DNA of 54,782 nt from the NCBI GenBank assembly GCA_030651765.1, contig JAUSBY010000015.1, positions 138,043 through 192,824 of the forward strand. Direction: 5' to 3'. Every line of letters starts with the position of its first letter. Positions within the stretch are counted from its first letter, which is position 1. The notes beneath the pieces were generated by a model, which worked only from the letters and a program-made list of their open reading frames with translations, was not told where the DNA came from and did no database searches. The DNA is from Coriobacteriia bacterium. Its GTDB lineage: Bacteria; Actinomycetota; Coriobacteriia; Anaerosomatales; Anaerosomataceae. This document shows, piece after piece, positions 51,107 through 54,782 of the stretch. The translations under genes and the position numbers were made by a program.

Positions 51107-52363
51107 ATGACGGCTTCGGCCCGGCGCGACCGGCGTCCGGACGGCCCAAGGAGCGCGCGTCGCAGACGCGCGTGGCCTCGTAGGCTGCGCGATCACCTGC
51201 GTGGCCTCGACCGCCCGAGGAAGACCGCGCTCATCGTCGGGCTCGTGCTCGTGCTCGGCGGCGTGCTCCTCATTGTGCTGGCGCCACCGCCGACGACAGC
51301 CATCCCCACCATCGGCACGCCGCGCGAAGACGCGCCGCAGCTCCGCTACATCCGCTCGCTTCCCGATGCCGGGGACCCGGTGCTCTCGCGTCCCGTCGGC
51401 GTGGCGGTCGGCGGATCGTACCTGTACGTGGCCGATTCGGGAGACGCGGTGGTGCGTGTCTTCTCCACCGCAGGGCCGGACGCCGGCGAGATCGGCCGCG
51501 GAGCGCTTAAGGTGCCGACGTACCTTGCGCGCGACATGACCGCGGGAACGCTGCTCGTGACCGACCGCGAGTTGCGCGCGGTGCTGCGCTTCGGCGAGGA
51601 CGGCGAGCCGCTCGGCGAGATCGTGCCGTCCGTGGAGACGAGCGCCACGTGGGAGCCCCTGGGGATCGCTGTCGACGGGCATGGCGCCGTTGCGGTGACC
51701 GACACCTCGGCGACGCACAGGGTGCTCCTGATGGACAGGGCCGGCCAGGTGCGGCGGACCTACGGCGGCCCTGTGAGCGCGGGCACCGCCGGTGGCGTGA
51801 GCGTGTCGCTTGACTACCCCAACAGCGTCGGCTTCTGGGGCGAGGACCTGTGGGTGGCGGATTCCAACAACCGCAGGGTGCTCGTGTTCGACGCTGAAGG
51901 CGCGATGAAGCGCCTGATCCGCGTGGACGGCATCGCCCGTGGCCTGGCCCTGCTCGAAGGCGAGAGCGAGGACGACCGCTTCGTGGCGGTAGCCGATGCG
52001 CTCACGAGCGAGATCGTGCTGCTCGATGCCGAGGGCGCTGAGGTCACCCGCTACGGCGGGCCCGGTGGCTCCGCGGGGCAGCTGGCATACCCCAACGACG
52101 TGGTGTTCGATGCTCGTACGGGGCAGCTGTTCATCGCCGACACGGGCAACGCGCGCGTCCAGGTGTGGGGCGTGACATGGCCGGACGAGAGTGACGGTCC
52201 GTTGATCTCGTTGCCGGAGTCTATTCTCTCGGCAATGAGCTTGGCGGGCGCTCTGCTGATGGCGGTGGGCATCGCGCTTGCTGGTATAGCGCTATGGCCG
52301 CGTCGTGAGGCGCGGAGTACGATCGACGAGGTGGGCGATATCGAGTCGTTCACGGCCGACTGA
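51107..52363 (+). CDS. NHL-repeat beta-propeller membrane protein (second copy)
   Basis: 418 residues. The very basic N-terminus (RRRRAWPRRLRDHLRG) is followed by a TM helix (~41-60), an NHL six-bladed propeller (~80-360; repeats such as PVGVAVGGSYLYVADSGDAVVRVF, YPNSVGFWGEDLWVADSNNRRVLVF, YPNDVVFDARTGQLFIADTGNARVQVW) and a C-terminal TM helix (~375-397). The layout and several blades correspond to the protein at 40216, but the cytoplasmic tail here is only ~20 residues and lacks the PIN-like part. ATG 51107 (TTG 51104 in frame). Such propellers often accompany multiheme cytochromes and may scaffold them. Confidence 0.84.
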   Translation: MTASARRDRRPDGPRSARRRRAWPRRLRDHLRGLDRPRKTALIVGLVLVLGGVLLIVLAPPPTTAIPTIGTPREDAPQLRYIRSLPDAGDPVLSRPVGVAVGGSYLYVADSGDAVVRVFSTAGPDAGEIGRGALKVPTYLARDMTAGTLLVTDRELRAVLRFGEDGEPLGEIVPSVETSATWEPLGIAVDGHGAVAVTDTSATHRVLLMDRAGQVRRTYGGPVSAGTAGGVSVSLDYPNSVGFWGEDLWVADSNNRRVLVFDAEGAMKRLIRVDGIARGLALLEGESEDDRFVAVADALTSEIVLLDAEGAEVTRYGGPGGSAGQLAYPNDVVFDARTGQLFIADTGNARVQVWGVTWPDESDGPLISLPESILSAMSLAGALLMAVGIALAGIALWPRREARSTIDEVGDIESFTAD

Positions 52364-52394
52364 CGGCGACCGGCATCGCCGAGACGGAGTCCGC

Positions 52395-54782
52395 TTGAGC
52401 ATCAGGGGTAAGCATCGCATCGCCACCGCGCTCGTCGTGGCGCTCGTGGCCGCGCTCGTACCGTTCGCAGCGCCCGTACCGGCCGTGGCGGCACCGGTGG
52501 CCACACCCTCCGCGCAGCTGCGCTCGGTGTCGATGATCGATGCCTCGACCGCCGTGGCCGTGGCCACCAACGGGACGATCTGGCGTTCCACGGCGGCGGG
52601 CAACGGCTGGGAGAGTGTTCGCGGGGCCGACGCCTACGACTTCCGCGCGGTGGACTTCTGGAACGCGACCAAGGGCGTGGCCGTCGACCTTCAGGGCAAG
52701 GTGGCTTGGACCACGGACGGTGGCGTGACGTGGACGAACGTGGACTTCACGCCGTACGTGGACATGGACGGCCTCACCGCCCCTAAGAGCCATAACGGGC
52801 TTGCGTGTATCCCGGGCACCACGGACGCCGCCATCAGCGTGGGCGGGGATCCGGACATCTTAGACGACACCAACATCGGCGCGGTCGCCATGCGCACGTG
52901 GGGGCAGATCTCCTTCTGGCAGAACGCATTCTTCCAGGCGCAGCCGTACAAGTTCGACATCGGCGATGGTCAGATGGTGGACATCGGCGAGGGCGAGTTC
53001 CTCGACGTGAGCTTCGTCAACGGCACGCAGGGCTGGGCCGTCGGGCGCGATACCTACGAATTCGGCGCCCACAAGCCCGCCCTCTACCGCACCACCAACA
53101 CCGGCGGCTCCTGGACCGCCCTTTCCCTCGGCTATCCGTCGACCTTGAACGCGGTCGCGTTCGGTTCTGCAACAGCCGGTGTCGTGGCAGGCCAGCTCGC
53201 CGCTGACGGCGCCCCGCGCGCCTACTACACCACCAACGGCGGGAGCACGTGGTCTGAGGGCACGCTCCCGGCGGGCATCGGCATCCCGCGCGCGCTCCAC
53301 ATGACGAGCGCGACGAACGGCTGGCTCGCCGGTGACGGCGGGACGCTCCTGCGCACCACCGATGGCGGCCAGACGTGGACGGCGTGCGTCAAGCCGGCCG
53401 GGTACACGGCCAACCTCTACGACGTGGAGCTCATCGGCACGACCGGAATCGCGGTGGGCGATAGTGCCGTGCTCACCACCACCGACGGCATCACGTGGTA
53501 TCGCCCCGACATCACGCCGCCGACGGTGGTGATCGTCTCGACCTCGCATCCGGTAGCGACCACGTGGTACGCCACGCGCGAGGTCGCCGCCACGCTCTCG
53601 GCCAGCGACTCCTCGGGTATCGTGGGCTACGCCGTCGTGCTCGACCAGAGCGCCGCGACCATCCCGGACGCGGTCGTCACGCAGGCCGGCGCCGCCTACA
53701 CCGCCACGCTACCGTCCGACGGTGAGTGGTACCTGCACGTGCGAGCCGTCGATACCCGGGGCAACTGGAGCGGCACGCAGCACCGCCTCTTCAGGGCCGA
53801 CACGGCGCCGCCGGTGACGACCTCTGACGCGGCGGGTCCGTACGCGGGCTCGGCGACGATCACGCTCAGCCCCTCCGATCCCACACCGGGCTCGGGCGTG
53901 GCAAGCACGAACTGGTCACTTGACGGTGGCGGTTCGGGCACTGGGACCACGGTGAACGTGACTGCCGAGGGCGACTGGACGCTCCGCTACTACTCGACGG
54001 ATGTCGCGGGCAACGCCGAGACCGAGAAGACGGCGACCTTTGCGGTGGAGATCGCACCCGGCGCGCCGGCGATCGCGTCGGCCACGCACCCGAACCAGGC
54101 GACCTCATATGCCAGCGGGGCCTTCTCGGCCAGTTGGACGGCAAGCGATGCGTCGGGTGTCGCGGGCTATGCGGTAGCGTTTGACGCGAGTGCGAGCACA
54201 GTGCCCGCGCAGAGCGTGACGCAGACCGGGTCCTCGTTCTCGGCGACGGTTCCCGCGGGCACCACGCGCTACCTGCACGTGTGCGCCGTGGACACGCGCG
54301 GCAACTGGGGATCGGCGTCGCACTACAAGGTCACGGTGGGCGCGCTCACCACCACGGCGGTGGCCGGCGCCGATCGCATCGCGACGGCCATCGCGGCCGC
54401 CAAGGTCGCCTTCCCGTCGGGCGCCGGCACGGTCGTGATCGCAACCGCGCGCAACTGGCCCGACGCCCTCGGCGGCGCCGCGCTCGCAGGAGCCGTGGAC
54501 GGTCCGATCCTGCTGACCGAGCCGACCGCGCTTCCCTCGACGGTGGCTCAGGCCATCTCCGACCTCGGCGCGAGCAAGGCCATCATCTTAGGCGGGACCG
54601 CCGCGGTCTCCTCAGGCGTGCAGACGGCGCTTGGCACCGCGCTCGGCGGGGCCGGCAACGTGACCCGCATCGACGGGGCCGACCGCTACGAGACCGCACG
54701 CAAGGTGGCAGCCGAGACCGTCAAGCGGCTCGGCACCTTCTCCGGCACGGCGTTTATCGCCACTGGTGCGAACTTCCCCGAC
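52395..54782 (+). CDS. Large cell-surface protein with BNR-like propeller, duplicated Ig-like modules and cell-wall-binding (CWB2) repeats (truncated at window end)
   Basis: At least 796 residues, open at base 54782. Start TTG 52395 (GGAG at ~6 bases) gives a clean signal peptide (RIATALVVALVAALVPFAA). Residues ~40-375 contain BNR/Ycf48-like blades (TTNGGSTWS, TTDGGQTWT, TTDGITWY). Two ~85-residue copies follow (~375-460 and ~560-650), both with ASD-SG-V-GYAV and LHV-AVDTRGNW. They flank a bacterial Ig/OmpL47-like segment (DTAPPVTTSDAAGPYAGSA). From ~653 come CWB2-type repeats (VAGADRIATAIAAAKVAFP, NWPDALGGAALAG). These repeats attach proteins non-covalently to Gram-positive cell-wall polymers, so the protein is exported and surface-held. 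Confidence 0.88.
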   Translation, partial: MSIRGKHRIATALVVALVAALVPFAAPVPAVAAPVATPSAQLRSVSMIDASTAVAVATNGTIWRSTAAGNGWESVRGADAYDFRAVDFWNATKGVAVDLQGKVAWTTDGGVTWTNVDFTPYVDMDGLTAPKSHNGLACIPGTTDAAISVGGDPDILDDTNIGAVAMRTWGQISFWQNAFFQAQPYKFDIGDGQMVDIGEGEFLDVSFVNGTQGWAVGRDTYEFGAHKPALYRTTNTGGSWTALSLGYPSTLNAVAFGSATAGVVAGQLAADGAPRAYYTTNGGSTWSEGTLPAGIGIPRALHMTSATNGWLAGDGGTLLRTTDGGQTWTACVKPAGYTANLYDVELIGTTGIAVGDSAVLTTTDGITWYRPDITPPTVVIVSTSHPVATTWYATREVAATLSASDSSGIVGYAVVLDQSAATIPDAVVTQAGAAYTATLPSDGEWYLHVRAVDTRGNWSGTQHRLFRADTAPPVTTSDAAGPYAGSATITLSPSDPTPGSGVASTNWSLDGGGSGTGTTVNVTAEGDWTLRYYSTDVAGNAETEKTATFAVEIAPGAPAIASATHPNQATSYASGAFSASWTASDASGVAGYAVAFDASASTVPAQSVTQTGSSFSATVPAGTTRYLHVCAVDTRGNWGSASHYKVTVGALTTTAVAGADRIATAIAAAKVAFPSGAGTVVIATARNWPDALGGAALAGAVDGPILLTEPTALPSTVAQAISDLGASKAIILGGTAAVSSGVQTALGTALGGAGNVTRIDGADRYETARKVAAETVKRLGTFSGTAFIATGANFPD

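Overview
The window is a contiguous piece of chromosome from a high-GC, probably monoderm anaerobe. It carries an FtsH-Hpt-TilS housekeeping block and a futalosine-pathway menaquinone gene. It also has a tungsten-type aldehyde:ferredoxin oxidoreductase, paired ferredoxin/MinD ATPases, a Tad pilus locus without a secretin, a selenocysteine formate dehydrogenase, multiheme c-type cytochromes, and a surface protein with type 2 cell-wall-binding repeats. Together these suggest a deep actinobacterial lineage, perhaps Coriobacteriia-like. That placement is inference from gene content, not from a phylogeny.

Layout. 1-5.9 kb: mqnE (partial, minus), a pyridine nucleotide-disulfide oxidoreductase, tilS, hpt and ftsH, closed by a hairpin terminator. 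5.9-9.1 kb: a PadR regulator in a tight operon with two NifX/NifB-like proteins and two MinD-like ATPases carrying inserted 2x[4Fe-4S] ferredoxin domains. 9.1-11.0 kb: a NarL-type two-component pair. 11.0-19.6 kb: a Tad/Flp pilus operon (flp, tadE, tadG, cpaB, cpaE, cpaF, a VWA-TadB fusion, tadC). 19.6-22.3 kb: folE-folP-folK plus a MoaD-like protein. 22.3-25.0 kb (minus): aor-moaD-thiF. 25.2-30.4 kb: panB-panC-nadA-nadB-nadC. 30.5-34.3 kb: small membrane proteins, DedA, birA, bioY behind a BirA-like operator, and a SlyD-type FKBP.

34.3-52.4 kb is the most interesting part. A promoter-like site precedes an FdnI-like cytochrome b and three periplasmic/extracellular cytochromes c with 7, 13 and 20 predicted hemes, built from shared six- and seven-heme modules. 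They are followed by a membrane-anchored TPR protein and an NHL propeller protein with a cytoplasmic PIN-like tail. A 473-base leader then carries two candidate promoters, a riboswitch-like fold and an intrinsic terminator. It precedes a Tat-exported formate dehydrogenase alpha subunit (42234-46517). This gene is read through an in-frame UGA (Sec491) with a SECIS hairpin directly downstream. It also has a ~295-residue propeller-like domain inserted between the N-terminal [4Fe-4S] domain and the Sec loop. An atypical four-cluster FdnH-like subunit and a six-heme cytochrome follow, then an uncharacterised operon (polytopic protein, lipoprotein, second NHL protein). The window ends inside a large cell-surface protein.

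A working model (inference): formate is oxidised outside the membrane by the selenoenzyme. Electrons pass through the four-cluster subunit to the cytochrome b/menaquinone pool and/or the multiheme cytochromes, possibly to extracellular acceptors. The pilus and surface protein would serve surface attachment.
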